Translations under genes and position numbers: made by a program
Part shown: piece by piece, positions 1 through 10,108 of the stretch
How the letters are laid out: every line of letters starts with the position of its first letter
Numbering within the stretch: the stretch's first letter is position 1
The notes under the pieces: model-generated
The model's database searches: none
The model's input: the letters and a program-made list of their open reading frames with translations, nothing else
Told to the model about the DNA's origin: nothing
DNA from: Paracoccus sp. SMMA_5_TC
GTDB taxonomy: Bacteria > Pseudomonadota > Alphaproteobacteria > Rhodobacterales > Rhodobacteraceae
Assembly (NCBI RefSeq): GCF_009696685.2
Contig: NZ_CP102355.1
Coordinates: 897,001 to 961,000 of the forward strand
Direction: 5' to 3'
DNA: 64,000 nt

Positions 1-303
1 GCGCTGATGCTGGGCGAGGCCGCGGCCCAGGGGCGCGGCCAGCCGCTCGAGGCGCTGCGCACCCCGGCCCGCGAAGGCATTACCGGCGCCCGCAGCCGCG
101 GCAGCATCGGCTTTTCGGCCATCCGGGGCGGCGACATCGTCGGCGAACACGATGTGCTGTTCGCGGGGGCAGGCGAACGGCTGATCCTGCGCCATGTCGC
201 CACCGACCGCGCCATCTTTGCCCGCGGGGCGCTGCGCGCCGCGCTATGGGGGCAGGACAAGGGGCCGGGCGAATACGACATGGCGGATGTGCTTGGCCTT
301 TGA
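1..303 (+). CDS. dapB: 4-hydroxy-tetrahydrodipicolinate reductase, C-terminal part (cut by window edge)
   Basis: Only the last 100 codons are present; the frame is open to base 1 and ends with TGA at 301-303. The visible part has the DapB C-terminal pattern: a [17 protein letters not shown] stretch, then [10 protein letters not shown] and [11 protein letters not shown] near the end. DapB reduces 4-hydroxy-tetrahydrodipicolinate with NAD(P)H in the cytoplasmic lysine/diaminopimelate pathway. The same pathway is served by asd about 20 kb downstream. The catalytic and cofactor-binding N-terminal half lies outside the window, so its integrity cannot be judged. Confidence 0.85.
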   Translation, partial: ALMLGEAAAQGRGQPLEALRTPAREGITGARSRGSIGFSAIRGGDIVGEHDVLFAGAGERLILRHVATDRAIFARGALRAALWGQDKGPGEYDMADVLGL

Positions 304-327
304 CCGCTGCGCGCCTAGGTTGGGCTG

Positions 328-1743
328 ATGACGCTGCTAGCAACACTTGACCCCGCCGACGCCGATCTGACCGCCTGTCTTGCGCGGGTGATGGCGGCCG
401 TGCTGAAGCCGGGCGATGTGGTGGCGCTGGATGGCGCGGTGGGGGCGGGCAAGACCCATTTCGCCCGCGCCTTCATCCGCGCCCGGCAGGGTGCCCTGGC
501 CGAAGAGGTGCCCAGCCCCACCTTTACCCTGGTCCAGACCTATCCCGACCCCGAGGCCACGGAAATCTGGCACGCAGACCTTTATCGGCTGAGCCATCCC
601 GACGAACTGGTCGAGCTGGGCCTTGATGAGGCGATGCGCCAGGCGATCGTGCTGATCGAATGGCCCGATCATGGCGGCGCGCTGCCAGATCCGCTGCGCC
701 TCGGGCTCGAGCCGCATCCGGAGTTTCCCGAACTGCGCCGCATCACCCTGGCGGGTTCCGAGGCCCGCTGGGGCTTTGTCGCCCGCCTGCCCGCCATCGC
801 CCGGCTGATCCACCGCGCCGGCTGGGGGCAGGCGCGGCTGCTGCCGCTGGCGGGCGATGCCTCGGCCCGGCGCTATTTCCGCCTGCTCGAGGACGCGCGC
901 AGCGCGGTGCTGATGGATGCCGCGCCCGGCACCACCGACAGCTATGTCGCCATGACGCAATGGCTGCGCCACCGCGATTTCCACGCCCCCGAAATACTCG
1001 CCGCCGACACCCACGAAGGTCTGCTGCTGCTCGAGGATCTGGGCGACGATCTGGTCGCCCGGGTGCTGGAGGCTCAGCCCGATCTGGCGCCGCGGATCTA
1101 TGGGCGGATGACCGATCTGCTGGTGGAGCTGCACCGCCACGCGCCGCCCGACCACGTGCTGCGGCTGGATGGGCCGGAACTGGCCCGGCAGGTCGGGTTG
1201 TTTGCCGAACATTACCCGCCGGCGCTGGGCCACCCGGGCCTGGGCGCCGAGGTGGCGCCGGTGATCGCCGCGCTGCATGAGGTGCTGTGCGCCGACCTGC
1301 CGCCGGTGCTGGGGCTGCGCGATTTTCATGCCGAAAACATCGTCTGGCGCGGCGCGGAACCGCTGGGGCTGCTGGATTTCCAGGACGCGGTGGCGGTGCA
1401 TCCGGCCTATGATCTGGTTTCGGCCTTGCAGGACGCGCGCCGCGACGTGGACCCCGCCATCGAGGCGGCGCAGATCGCCCGCTATGTCGCGGCGACCGGC
1501 GTCGATGCGACTGCCTTCGGCGCCGCCTATGCGCTCTTGGGGGCGCAGCGCAACCTGCGCATCCTGGGCATCTTTACCCGCTTGGCCCGGACCGAGGGCA
1601 AACGCCGCTATCTGGCCTTCATGCCGCGGGTCTGGGCGGCGCTGCAACGCGACCTGGCGCATCCGGCGCTGGCGCCGCTGGCCCAGGCGTTGGCGGGCAT
1701 CCCCGCCCCCACCCCCCAGAACGTGGACAGGATCGGCCGATGA
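328..1743 (+). CDS. tsaE-amgK: Fused TsaE (t6A-synthesis ATPase) and AmgK-type anomeric sugar kinase
   Basis: This 471-residue protein joins two domains. Residues 1-150 are TsaE-like, with a P-loop GAVGAGKT at 36-43 and a PSPTFTLVQ block; TsaE is the ATPase partner of TsaB/TsaD in making N6-threonylcarbamoyl-adenosine on tRNA. Residues about 165-450 are an aminoglycoside-phosphotransferase fold with catalytic RDFHAEN at 331-337 and the metal-binding LLDFQD near 349. In the AmgK family this domain phosphorylates N-acetylmuramate at the anomeric position for peptidoglycan recycling. The gene overlaps murU by ATGA, which supports the AmgK role. The joined architecture is known in alphaproteobacteria; AmgK substrate specificity is inferred. 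Confidence 0.9.
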   Translation: MTLLATLDPADADLTACLARVMAAVLKPGDVVALDGAVGAGKTHFARAFIRARQGALAEEVPSPTFTLVQTYPDPEATEIWHADLYRLSHPDELVELGLDEAMRQAIVLIEWPDHGGALPDPLRLGLEPHPEFPELRRITLAGSEARWGFVARLPAIARLIHRAGWGQARLLPLAGDASARRYFRLLEDARSAVLMDAAPGTTDSYVAMTQWLRHRDFHAPEILAADTHEGLLLLEDLGDDLVARVLEAQPDLAPRIYGRMTDLLVELHRHAPPDHVLRLDGPELARQVGLFAEHYPPALGHPGLGAEVAPVIAALHEVLCADLPPVLGLRDFHAENIVWRGAEPLGLLDFQDAVAVHPAYDLVSALQDARRDVDPAIEAAQIARYVAATGVDATAFGAAYALLGAQRNLRILGIFTRLARTEGKRRYLAFMPRVWAALQRDLAHPALAPLAQALAGIPAPTPQNVDRIGR

Positions 1744-2408
1744 GCCTGCCGCTGATGATCTTTGCCGCCGGCAAGGGCACGCGCATGGCGCCGCTGACCG
1801 ACCGGCTGCCCAAGCCGCTGATCCCGGTGGCCGGACGGACGCTGCTCGACCGGGCGCTGGATCTGGGCCGTGCGGCCGGCGCGGGTCCGGTGGTGGTCAA
1901 TATCCACCATCTGGGCCAACAGATCCGCGACCACCTCGGCCCCGATATTGCTGTTTCCGACGAAAGCGACCAGCTGCTCGAGACCGGTGGCGGGCTGCGC
2001 CGGGCACTGCCCCTGCTGGGACCGGGACCGGTGCTGACGCTGAACCCCGATGCGGTCTGGCGCGGCCCCAACCCGCTGGCGGCATTGCTGGCGGCCTGGG
2101 ATCCGGGGATGGAGGCGCTGCTGATGCTGGTGCCGCTGGCGCGCACGCATGGCCGGCAGGGCGGCGGCGATTTCAGCCTGGACCCCGACGGTCGGCTGAT
2201 CCGCGGCGGCGATCTGGTCTATGGCGGCGCACAGATCATCCGCACCGACCGGCTGGCGGCCATCGCCGAGCCGGTGTTTTCGCTCAACCGGTTGTGGGAT
2301 CTGCAGATCGCTGCCGGCCGCGCCCATGGCCTGGTCCATTCGGGCGACTGGTGCGATGTCGGCCGCCCCGACTGCATCCCCCTGGCCGAGGCGCTGCTGC
2401 GTGACTGA
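1740..2408 (+). CDS. murU: N-acetylmuramate-1-phosphate uridylyltransferase
   Basis: The 222-residue protein has the sugar nucleotidyltransferase N-terminus (FAAGKGTRMAPLTDRLPKPLIPV, split here as a GxGTRM motif then PKP) and a metal-binding NPDA near residue 102. It matches the size of characterised MurU (about 220 residues). MurU uses UTP to convert MurNAc-1-P, the AmgK product, to UDP-MurNAc, bypassing de novo synthesis. The start overlaps the amgK stop (ATGA), and the end overlaps addB by 8 bp, so translation is probably coupled. A generic mannose-1-P guanylyltransferase-like role cannot be excluded, but the amgK neighbour argues for MurU. Confidence 0.88.
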   Translation: MSLPLMIFAAGKGTRMAPLTDRLPKPLIPVAGRTLLDRALDLGRAAGAGPVVVNIHHLGQQIRDHLGPDIAVSDESDQLLETGGGLRRALPLLGPGPVLTLNPDAVWRGPNPLAALLAAWDPGMEALLMLVPLARTHGRQGGGDFSLDPDGRLIRGGDLVYGGAQIIRTDRLAAIAEPVFSLNRLWDLQIAAGRAHGLVHSGDWCDVGRPDCIPLAEALLRD

Positions 2409-5355
2409 GATCCCGACCCAAGGCTGGCAGAACGGCCTGTTCGCCCTGCCCTGCGGCGCCGATTTCCCCGGTGCCCTGGCCGAGGGGCTGATCGCGCGCA
2501 TGCGCGGCCGGCCACCGCAGGACATGGCGCGCGTCACCATCTATGCAAATTCCGGCCAGTCGCTGCTGGCGCTGCGCGAAGCCTTTGTCTGGCGCGGGCC
2601 GATGGTGCTGCCGCAGTTGCGGCTGATCGCCGATCTGGGCGGCGGCCCGGTCACGCCGCCGCTGGCGCGGCGGCTGGACCTGGGGCGGCTGATCGCGGCG
2701 GCGCTGCGGGCCCAGCCCGATCTGGCGCAGGGGCAGTCGGTGCCCGACCTGGCAAGCTCGCTGGCGGGGCTGATGGCGGAAATGCAGCTTGAGGGGCTGG
2801 GCGCCGAGGCGCTCGACCGCATCGACGCCGGCGACCACGCCCAGCACTGGGGCCGGGCGCTGGCGTTCCTGCGCATCGCCGCCGGCTATTACCTGACCGA
2901 TCCGCCGCAGGATCGCGAATCCTGCCAGCGCGCCGCCGCTGAACGCCTGGCCGCCGCCTGGGCCCGGGGGTGCGATCTGCCGCCAGGGCCGGTGCTGGTC
3001 GCGGGCTCGACCGGCTCGCACGGGGCCACGCGCGACTTCATGCGGGCGGTGGCGCGGCTGCCGCAGGGGGCGGTGGTGCTGCCGGGCTTCGACTTCGACC
3101 TGCCGCAAACGGTCTGGGACGGGCTGGACGCCCGGGCCGAGGATCATCCACAGGCCCGCTATGCGCCGCTTCTGGCCGAGTTCGGGCCGCCGCGCCCCTG
3201 GCTGGACGCGCCCGCGCCCGATCCGGCGCGCAACCGCCTGCTGTCGCTGGCGCTGCGCCCGGCCCCGGTCACCGACCAGTGGATCCAGGACGGCCCGCAG
3301 CTGGGGCCGCTGGTCCCGGCCACCGCGAACCTGACCCTGATCGAGGCCGAACAGCCGGGGCTTGAGGCCGAGGCGGTGGCGCTGATCATCCGCGAGGCGG
3401 TGCAGCGCGGCCAGCCGGTCACCTTGATCGCCGCCGACCGGATGCTGACGCGGCGGGTGGAATCGGCGCTGGACCGCTGGGGCATAATTGCCGACGATTC
3501 CGCCGGCCGGCCGCTGCCGCTGACCGCGCCGGGGCTGTTCCTGCGCCATGTCGCCGATCTGTTCGGCGCCGATCTGCTGATCGACCGGCTGCTGGTGCTG
3601 CTGAAACATCCGGTCACCGCCACCGGCCTTGGCCCCGAGGCGCGGCGCCAGCACAACCTGCACAGCCGCGATCTGGAACTGCAGTTGCGCAAGCATGGCC
3701 CGGCCTTTCCCGATGGCGCGGCGCTGCGCGCCTGGGCCGATCGCGGCGATGCCGCGCGCAAGCCCTGGGCGCTGTGGCTTGCCGATCTGCTGGACCGGAT
3801 GGCGCCACTGGCGCAGGATCGCGGCCCGCGCCCGCTGACCGAGCGCCTGCGGGAACTGCTGACCCTGGCCGAGGATCTGGCCGCCGGCCCGGGCGGCGAT
3901 GCGGCGCAGTCGGAACTATGGGCGCGCGATGCCGGCGGCCAGGCGCGGGCGGTGCTGGATCATCTGTCGGCCCATGCCCATCTGGGCCACGACCTGCGGC
4001 CGGCCGAATTCGGCGCACTGCTATATGACGAGTTGCAGCGCCAGGCGGTGCGCCAGGATGTCGCCGCCCATCCGCTGGTGCGCTTTCGCGGCCCGCGCGA
4101 GGCCCGGACCGAGGCGGTGGGCGCCGCCGCCGGGCTGGTGATCCTGTCGGGGCTGAACGAAGGCGGCTGGCCGCAGACGCTGCCTCCCGACCCCTGGCTG
4201 TCACGGCCGATGCGGCTGGCCGCCGGGCTGACGCTGCCCGAACGTCGCATCGGCCTGGCGGCGCATGATTTCCAGCAGGCGGCGGCGGCGCCGCAGGTGG
4301 TGCTGACCCGCGCCCGCCGCGATGCCGAGGCCGAGACCATCCCCTCGCGCTGGCTCAACCGGCTGGTGAACCTGCTGGCGGGCCTGCCCGATCAGCAGGG
4401 GCCGCAGGCGCTGGCGGCGATGCGCGCGCGCGGCGAGAACTGGCTGGCGCTGGCGCGCGCGCAGGCGCGGCCGCGGTTGCGGCTGGCGCCGGCGCCGCGT
4501 CCCTCGCCCATTCCGCCGGCGCCGGCGCTGTCGGAAATGTCGGTGACCGAGGTGCGCACCCTGATCCGCGACCCCTATGCCGTCTATGCCCGCCGGGTGC
4601 TGGGGCTGCGTCCGCTGGACCCGCTGCGCCCCGCGCCCGATGCCGCCGAACGCGGCACCGTGCTGCACGACATCATGGACCGTTTCCTGCGCGGCCTGCC
4701 CGACCACCCCGAAACCCAGCAGCTGATGGTGGCGCGGCTGCTGACCATCGCCGACGAGGTGCTGGCCCGCGATGTGCCCTGGCCCTCGGCCCGGCTGTTC
4801 TGGCGTGCGCGCATCGCCCGGGTGGCCGACCGGCTGATGGCGGACGAGGCCGCGCGCCTGACCCAGGGCCGGCCGGTCCTGATCGAGGACGACGGCCGCC
4901 TGTCGGTGCCGGGGGCCGAGTTCCGGCTGCGGGCGCGGCCCGACCGGCTGGACCTGCTGGCCGATGGCCGGGTGCAGGTCTATGACTACAAATCCGGCAA
5001 GCCGCCCACCGACCAGCAGATCGCGCATTTCGACAAGCAGTTGCCGCTGGAGGCGGCGATGGTGGAACTGGGCGGGTTTTCACGCCTGGGCCCGGTCGAG
5101 GTCGCCGGCATCAGCTATATCCATCTGGGCGGTGAAGGCCGGACCGAACCGCGCAGCTTCGCCCCTGGCGACGGCCAGCGCAGCTGGCAGGGCTTTGTCA
5201 CCCTGATCGGGCGCTATCTGCGGGGCGAGCGCGGCTTTACCGCCCGGCTGGCGATGGAACGCACCGATCACGCCAGCGATTACGACCACCTGTCGCGCCA
5301 CGGCGAATGGGACGCGACCCAGCCGGCCCGGCCGGAAAGGTTCCGCGATGGATGA
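2401..5355 (+). CDS. addB: AddB subunit of the AddAB double-strand-break repair helicase-nuclease
   Basis: A GTG start at 2401 (inside the murU stop) gives 984 residues, typical for alphaproteobacterial AddB; the open frame extends upstream only because it shadows murU. AddB pairs with AddA to resect DNA ends for RecA loading. The C-terminal RecB-type nuclease domain carries GTVLHDIMDRFLRG and the catalytic DYKSGK at about 862-867. No cysteines occur in this last third, so the 4Fe-4S cluster of Bacillus-type AddB is absent, as expected for the alphaproteobacterial subfamily. The stop overlaps the addA start by 8 bp. Confidence 0.93.
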   Translation: MTEIPTQGWQNGLFALPCGADFPGALAEGLIARMRGRPPQDMARVTIYANSGQSLLALREAFVWRGPMVLPQLRLIADLGGGPVTPPLARRLDLGRLIAAALRAQPDLAQGQSVPDLASSLAGLMAEMQLEGLGAEALDRIDAGDHAQHWGRALAFLRIAAGYYLTDPPQDRESCQRAAAERLAAAWARGCDLPPGPVLVAGSTGSHGATRDFMRAVARLPQGAVVLPGFDFDLPQTVWDGLDARAEDHPQARYAPLLAEFGPPRPWLDAPAPDPARNRLLSLALRPAPVTDQWIQDGPQLGPLVPATANLTLIEAEQPGLEAEAVALIIREAVQRGQPVTLIAADRMLTRRVESALDRWGIIADDSAGRPLPLTAPGLFLRHVADLFGADLLIDRLLVLLKHPVTATGLGPEARRQHNLHSRDLELQLRKHGPAFPDGAALRAWADRGDAARKPWALWLADLLDRMAPLAQDRGPRPLTERLRELLTLAEDLAAGPGGDAAQSELWARDAGGQARAVLDHLSAHAHLGHDLRPAEFGALLYDELQRQAVRQDVAAHPLVRFRGPREARTEAVGAAAGLVILSGLNEGGWPQTLPPDPWLSRPMRLAAGLTLPERRIGLAAHDFQQAAAAPQVVLTRARRDAEAETIPSRWLNRLVNLLAGLPDQQGPQALAAMRARGENWLALARAQARPRLRLAPAPRPSPIPPAPALSEMSVTEVRTLIRDPYAVYARRVLGLRPLDPLRPAPDAAERGTVLHDIMDRFLRGLPDHPETQQLMVARLLTIADEVLARDVPWPSARLFWRARIARVADRLMADEAARLTQGRPVLIEDDGRLSVPGAEFRLRARPDRLDLLADGRVQVYDYKSGKPPTDQQIAHFDKQLPLEAAMVELGGFSRLGPVEVAGISYIHLGGEGRTEPRSFAPGDGQRSWQGFVTLIGRYLRGERGFTARLAMERTDHASDYDHLSRHGEWDATQPARPERFRDG

Positions 5356-8300
5356 GGCGACACGCGCGCAGGTTCAGGCGGCGGACCCGCGTCGCTCGAC
5401 CTGGCTGACGGCCAATGCCGGCTCGGGCAAGACGCGGGTGTTGACCGACCGGGTGGCGCGGCTGCTGCTGAACGGATGCGCGCCCGAACGCATCCTGTGC
5501 CTGACCTATACCAAGGCCGCCGCGACCGAGATGCAGAACCGGCTGCTGGCGCGGCTGGGCAGCTGGGCCATGCTGCCCGAAGCCGAGCTGCGCGCCGAAC
5601 TGCTGCGGCTGGGCGAACCCGCCCAGGGCGATCTGCGCGCGGCGCGGCGGCTGTTTGCCCGCGCCATCGAAACCCCGGGCGGGCTGAAGGTGCAGACCAT
5701 CCACAGCTTTTGCGCCGGTGTCCTGCGCCGCTTTCCGATCGAGGCCGGCGTGCCGCACGGGTTCACCGAACTTGACGACCGCAGCGCGGCGCTGATCCGC
5801 GCCACCCTGATCGAGGACATGGCCCGCGACGGCCACCCGGCCTTGCAGGATCTGCTGGCGTTGCATTCGGGCGAGGATCTGGACGCGTTCCTGGCCGGTC
5901 TGCGCGGCTTTGAAAGACCGGCCGATCCCGCGGCGATCTGGGCGGGCGCGGGCCTTGCCCCGGACGAGACCATGGACGATCTGGTGGCGCAATGCTTTGC
6001 CGATGGTGCCATGGTGATCCCGGCGCTGATCCCGCATCTGCTGAAATCGGGCGTCAACGACCAGCGCGCGGCCGCGCGCCTGCTGCCGGGAAACTGGGCC
6101 GCGCCGGGCCTGGCCGAGTTGACCATCCTGGAAAAGGTGCTGCTGAACGGTGCCGAGGCCAAGGAGCCCTTTGCCCCGAAATACGACAGCTTTCCGGCCA
6201 AGGCGCTGCGCACCGGCCCATGCGCCGGGCTGATCGACGATCTGGCGATCCTGATGGAGCGCGTGGCCATGGCCCGGCCGCGCCGCGTGGCGCTGGCCCA
6301 TGCCGAAAAAACCCTGGCCCTGCACCGCTTCGGCCACGCCTTCCTGAGCCGCTATCGCGCGGAAAAGGCCGCGCATGGCCATCTGGATTTCGACGACCTG
6401 ATCGAGCGCACGGCACGGCTGTTGTCCGAAGCCAGCATGGCGCAATGGGTGCTGTTCCGGCTGGACGGGGGCATCGACCACATTCTGGTCGACGAGGCCC
6501 AGGATACCAGCCCGGCGCAGTGGCAGGTGATCGAACGGCTGACCGACGAATTCACCTCGGGGCTGGGGGCGCGCGATCACGATCGCAGCCTGTTCGTGGT
6601 CGGCGACCCCAAGCAGTCGATCTATTCCTTTCAGGGCGCCGATGTCGCCGTGTTCGAGGCCCGGCGACAGGGTTTTGCCGCCGCCTTCGATGCGGCGCAG
6701 AACCCGATGCAGGTGCTGGAACTGCGCTACAGCTTCCGCTCGTCGCCGGCGATCCTGCATCTGGTCGACCAGGTCTTTGCCGGCGATGCCGCGCGCGGGC
6801 TGGGGCCGGCGCCCGAACACCGCGCCTTTCGTGCGCAGATGCCCGGCCGCGTCGACCTGTGGCCGCCGGTGCCGAAACCCGACAAGCCGCAGCCGGGCGA
6901 CTGGACCGATCCGGTCGATCAACAGGCGGAAAATTCCGAAATCACCCAGCTGGCGCGCGCCATCGCCCAGGCGGTGCGGCAGATGCTGGGCACCCCGATC
7001 CTGGATCCGCGCAGCGGCCAGCCGCGCCCGATCCGCGCCGGCGACGTGCTGATCCTGGTGCAGCGCCGCTCGGATCTGTTTGCCGAGATCATCGCGGCGC
7101 TGAAGGCGGCCGATCTGCCGGTGGCGGGGGCCGATCGGCTGAAGCTGGCCGGCGAACTGGCGGTGCGCGACATCCGCGCCGTCCTGTCGGTGCTGGCCAC
7201 GCCCGAGGACGACCTTTCCCTGGCCGCGGCGCTGCGCTCGCCGCTGTTCGGCCTGACCGAGGAACAGCTTTATCGTCTGGCCCATGGCCGCCGGCGCGGC
7301 GAGTTCCTGTGGCAGCGGCTGCGGGAATCGGACCATCGCGCCGCCGTCGATCTGCTGTCCGACCTGATGGGGCAGACCGGCTTTTTGCGCCCCTATGACC
7401 TGATCCAGCGGCTGCTGATCCGCCACGGCGGCCGTCAACGGCTGCTGGCGCGGCTGGGCCCCGAGGCCCAGGATGGCATCGACGAGCTGCTGTCGCAGGC
7501 GCTGGGCTATGAGGGGGCCGAGACCCCCTCGCTGACCGGCTTCCTGGTCTGGCTGGCCGGCGACGACATCGAGGTGCGCCGCCAGCCCGGCAGCGCCGGC
7601 GAGGGCGAGGGGCTGATCCGGGTGATGACGGTGCATGGCTCGAAAGGGCTGGAAAGCCCCATCGTCATCATGCCCGACACCGCCCGTCGCCGCCCCCCGC
7701 GCGAGGCGCCGGTGCTGCCCGTTCCCGGCGGCATGCCGCTGTGGCGCGGGCGCAGCGGCGAACGTCCGCCCCAGGCCGAGGATCTGGCCCAGGACCACAC
7801 CCGCCGCCAGCTCGAAGAGCGCAAGCGCCTGCTCTATGTCGGGCTGACCCGCGCCGAAAGCTGGCTGATCGTGGCGGCGGCTGGTGAGACCGATGCCGAA
7901 AGCTGGCACGCCATGGTCGCGGCGGGGCTGGACCGCTGCACGCTGCCGCAACAGCGCCTGCCGGCTTCCTGGGGCGGCGAGATACGGCGGCTGCAATTCG
8001 GCGACTGGCCCGAACAGGCGCCGGCTGTGGCACGAACCCTGCTGTCCGATCCGCCCGAACCCGACTGGTTGCGCGCCGATCTGCCGCCGGTGCCGCCCCG
8101 GCGCCGGGTGCTGGCCCCCAGCGATCTGGGCGGGGCCAAGGTGATCGGTGGCGGCGCCGGCGACGCGCAGGCGGCGATGCTGTTCGGCACCCGGCTGCAT
8201 CTGCTGCTGGAACATCTGCCCGATCATCCCGCCGCCGACTGGCCGCGGCTGGCGCGCGATCTGCTGTCGGCGGCCGAGGGCGGCCTGCCCGACACCGCGA

Positions 8301-8710
8301 TGCTGGCAAGCCTCTTGGCCGAGGCGCAGGCGGTGATCGCCGCGCCGGCCTTGGCGCAGGTCTTTGAGCTGCCGCCCGGGGCCGAGGTCATGGCCGAGCT
8401 CGAGATCGCGGCCCCGCTGCCGGGGCTGGGCATGGTGCTGGGCAAGGTCGACCGGCTGGTCATCGCCCCTGATCGTATCCTGGCCATCGACTACAAGACC
8501 AACCGCGACGTGCCCGGCATGCCCGAGGCCACGCCCCAGGGCATCCTGCGGCAGATGGCCGCCTATCGCGCGGCACTGCGCCAGATCTGGCCCGACCACC
8601 GCATCGAGCTGGCGGTGCTGTGGACGGCGGCGCGCCAGCTGATGGTGCTGCCCGATGTGCTGCTGGATCGGGCGCTGGCGGGCCTTGACCCCGCCGCAAC
8701 GGGTGCCTAG
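5348..8710 (+). CDS. addA: AddA subunit: UvrD-type helicase with RecB nuclease domain
   Basis: The 1120-residue protein has a helicase Walker A AGSGKT at 24-29, a [12 protein letters not shown]alker B near 381, and helicase motifs such as [10 protein letters not shown] and [11 protein letters not shown] further on. The C-terminal nuclease motif IDYKTNRD has catalytic D1048 and K1050. AddA is the motor and one nuclease of AddAB, the functional equivalent of RecBCD. It is translationally coupled to addB, and trxA follows after 53 bp. Length and motif order are normal for the alphaproteobacterial family. Confidence 0.95.
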   Translation: MDEATRAQVQAADPRRSTWLTANAGSGKTRVLTDRVARLLLNGCAPERILCLTYTKAAATEMQNRLLARLGSWAMLPEAELRAELLRLGEPAQGDLRAARRLFARAIETPGGLKVQTIHSFCAGVLRRFPIEAGVPHGFTELDDRSAALIRATLIEDMARDGHPALQDLLALHSGEDLDAFLAGLRGFERPADPAAIWAGAGLAPDETMDDLVAQCFADGAMVIPALIPHLLKSGVNDQRAAARLLPGNWAAPGLAELTILEKVLLNGAEAKEPFAPKYDSFPAKALRTGPCAGLIDDLAILMERVAMARPRRVALAHAEKTLALHRFGHAFLSRYRAEKAAHGHLDFDDLIERTARLLSEASMAQWVLFRLDGGIDHILVDEAQDTSPAQWQVIERLTDEFTSGLGARDHDRSLFVVGDPKQSIYSFQGADVAVFEARRQGFAAAFDAAQNPMQVLELRYSFRSSPAILHLVDQVFAGDAARGLGPAPEHRAFRAQMPGRVDLWPPVPKPDKPQPGDWTDPVDQQAENSEITQLARAIAQAVRQMLGTPILDPRSGQPRPIRAGDVLILVQRRSDLFAEIIAALKAADLPVAGADRLKLAGELAVRDIRAVLSVLATPEDDLSLAAALRSPLFGLTEEQLYRLAHGRRRGEFLWQRLRESDHRAAVDLLSDLMGQTGFLRPYDLIQRLLIRHGGRQRLLARLGPEAQDGIDELLSQALGYEGAETPSLTGFLVWLAGDDIEVRRQPGSAGEGEGLIRVMTVHGSKGLESPIVIMPDTARRRPPREAPVLPVPGGMPLWRGRSGERPPQAEDLAQDHTRRQLEERKRLLYVGLTRAESWLIVAAAGETDAESWHAMVAAGLDRCTLPQQRLPASWGGEIRRLQFGDWPEQAPAVARTLLSDPPEPDWLRADLPPVPPRRRVLAPSDLGGAKVIGGGAGDAQAAMLFGTRLHLLLEHLPDHPAADWPRLARDLLSAAEGGLPDTAMLASLLAEAQAVIAAPALAQVFELPPGAEVMAELEIAAPLPGLGMVLGKVDRLVIAPDRILAIDYKTNRDVPGMPEATPQGILRQMAAYRAALRQIWPDHRIELAVLWTAARQLMVLPDVLLDRALAGLDPAATGA

Positions 8711-8763
8711 CTGTTTGCAGTCACATGCCGGTCCTTGCACCGGCCCAGCGCAGGAGAATTGCC

Positions 8764-9087
8764 ATGGCCGGCACCCAAGCCGTTTCCGACGCCGACTTCG
8801 ACAGCGAGGTCCGCCAGTCCCCGACCCCGGTCGTGGTCGATTTCTGGGCCGAATGGTGCGGCCCCTGCCGCCAGATCGGTCCCGCGCTCGAGGAACTGGC
8901 CGCCGAATACGACGGCAAGGTCAAGATCGTGAAGGTCAATGTGGACGAGAACCCCGAAAGCCCGGCGGCGCTGGGTGTGCGCGGGATTCCGGCGCTGTTC
9001 CTGTTCAAGGACGGGCAGGTGGTGTCGAACAAGATCGGCGCCGCACCCAAGGCCGCGCTGAAGGCCTGGATCGACTCGGCCATCTGA
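8764..9087 (+). CDS. trxA: Thioredoxin
   Basis: The ATG at 8764, preceded by AGGAG at 8751-8755, gives 107 residues, the usual thioredoxin-1 length; a longer in-frame start at 8725 lacks a ribosome site. The active site WCGPC lies at 31-35 with the cis-proline segment [10 protein letters not shown] around 70-79. Thioredoxin is the cytoplasmic disulfide reductant for ribonucleotide reductase, peroxiredoxins and others. It sits directly behind addAB, as in many Rhodobacterales, and faces a convergent gene. Confidence 0.97.
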   Translation: MAGTQAVSDADFDSEVRQSPTPVVVDFWAEWCGPCRQIGPALEELAAEYDGKVKIVKVNVDENPESPAALGVRGIPALFLFKDGQVVSNKIGAAPKAALKAWIDSAI

Positions 9088-9120
9088 GGCTGGTGATCCT
9101 GCCGCGGGCGGGGCCTCAGA
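9083..9120. terminator. Stem-loop spanning the stops of trxA and the convergent gene
   Basis: TCTGAGGC at 9083-9090 pairs perfectly with GCCTCAGA at 9113-9120, leaving a 22-nt GC-rich loop. The two arms contain the TGA of trxA and the TGA of the minus-strand gene. It is placed to act as a shared bidirectional terminator, although there is no T-run on either side. Confidence 0.45.
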
Positions 9121-10000
9121 TGGGCAGCCCGCCCCGGCGCAATGCCGCCAGGATGCGCGCGCCCGCCTCGGGGCGGGTCGCCTCGATCGCCTGCTCGCGC
9201 AGGAACCAGTGCAGATAGCGGTCGAAATCCGGCCCGTGGCCGGGTGCCATCGCCAGGGCGCGACGCGCACCCAGTTCGGCGACGTTCAGCCCGATGTGGT
9301 GAAAATCGATCTGCGCGAACAGCACCGCCGGCTTGCCCAGCAGATAGCCGTCAAAGGCCACCGCGCTGTTCTGGGTGGCGACCAGGGCGCAGTCGCGCAG
9401 TAACCGCGCGCTGTCGCCGCCGATGCGCAGGTTGCCATGGCGCCGCGCCAGGGCCTCCAGCGCCAGATGATCGGCCGGCTCCAGCCTTTCGCGGGGATGC
9501 AGTGTCGCCACGACCGGCCGTCCGGTTTCGGCCACCCGCGCCAGCATCTCGACCGGGCTCATGGTCTGGAACGACCGGCAGCGGCGCAGATGCCCCTGCA
9601 AGGGCACCAGCACCAGATCGCCGCGTCGGGGCGGTGGCCCGGGCCACAGCCGCGCCCGCAGCGCCTGCGAAAAATCGCGCGCCGCCGCGCCATCGACCGT
9701 GGCGGGGTCGAAAGCCTGCCGCGCCACCTCGAAGCGCCAGCGCTGCGGCTGGGTCTCGATCCGCCAGAACGGATAGTGATAGGCGCGGCGAAAGATCAGC
9801 CCCTGCGCGCCGGGCGGCGGCTGCATGTGAAACAGCGACCAGCCTGCGGTCGCCGTCTCGCCCGGACCCAGCCAGCGCAGCTGCCAGCCTGCGGCCTCGA
9901 CCGTGCGGCGCAGGACGTTCATGAAATTGAAGGTGCCGGCGCGCGCCGTTTCCAGCATCGAACCTTCCAGATGCACGTTCAGGACAGGCGGGGCGGTCAT
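9116..10000 (-). CDS. Capsule-synthesis (KpsS/KpsC)-like putative glycosyltransferase
   Basis: The 294-residue protein has no signal peptide. Its C-terminal half resembles Kdo-transferase/capsule polysaccharide proteins: [13 protein letters not shown] near 170, then a [21 protein letters not shown] block (read as a short run ending [18 protein letters not shown]) and an IDFHHIG segment. In such GT-B-like proteins this second block lines the nucleotide-sugar site. It stands alone between trxA and hslVU on the opposite strand, with no capsule genes nearby. I therefore call it a putative glycosyltransferase; the family is a moderate-confidence reading and the substrate is unknown. Confidence 0.5.
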   Translation of the reverse strand: MTAPPVLNVHLEGSMLETARAGTFNFMNVLRRTVEAAGWQLRWLGPGETATAGWSLFHMQPPPGAQGLIFRRAYHYPFWRIETQPQRWRFEVARQAFDPATVDGAAARDFSQALRARLWPGPPPRRGDLVLVPLQGHLRRCRSFQTMSPVEMLARVAETGRPVVATLHPRERLEPADHLALEALARRHGNLRIGGDSARLLRDCALVATQNSAVAFDGYLLGKPAVLFAQIDFHHIGLNVAELGARRALAMAPGHGPDFDRYLHWFLREQAIEATRPEAGARILAALRRGGLPI

Positions 10001-10050
10001 GCGCGCAGGCTAGCGGCGCTGCCCGCGTCGGGAAAGCCCCGCCGCACGGG

Positions 10051-10078
10051 TTGCGAAAGCCCGGGCCCGGCCATATCT
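10051..10078 (+). promoter_or_regulatory. Candidate RpoH (heat-shock) promoter of hslVU
   Basis: TTGCGAAA at 10051-10058 is followed by CATATCT at 10072-10078, with 18 nt between the TTG and the CATATCT. This approaches the alphaproteobacterial RpoH pattern CTTG-N17/18-CYTATNT (two deviations). It lies 31 nt ahead of the hslV ATG, and hslVU is a classic RpoH target. Confidence 0.5.
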
Positions 10079-10108
10079 CAGCCCCGGACCACAGCGAGGT
10101 GTGAACGG

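Noticed and set aside
337..1662. 441-residue minus-strand frame opposite tsaE-amgK
   Set aside because: Shadow frame; the plus-strand P-loop and kinase motifs leave no doubt which strand codes.
5237..8740. 1167-residue minus-strand open frame opposite addA
   Set aside because: Antisense shadow of addA with low-complexity composition and no ribosome site or motif.
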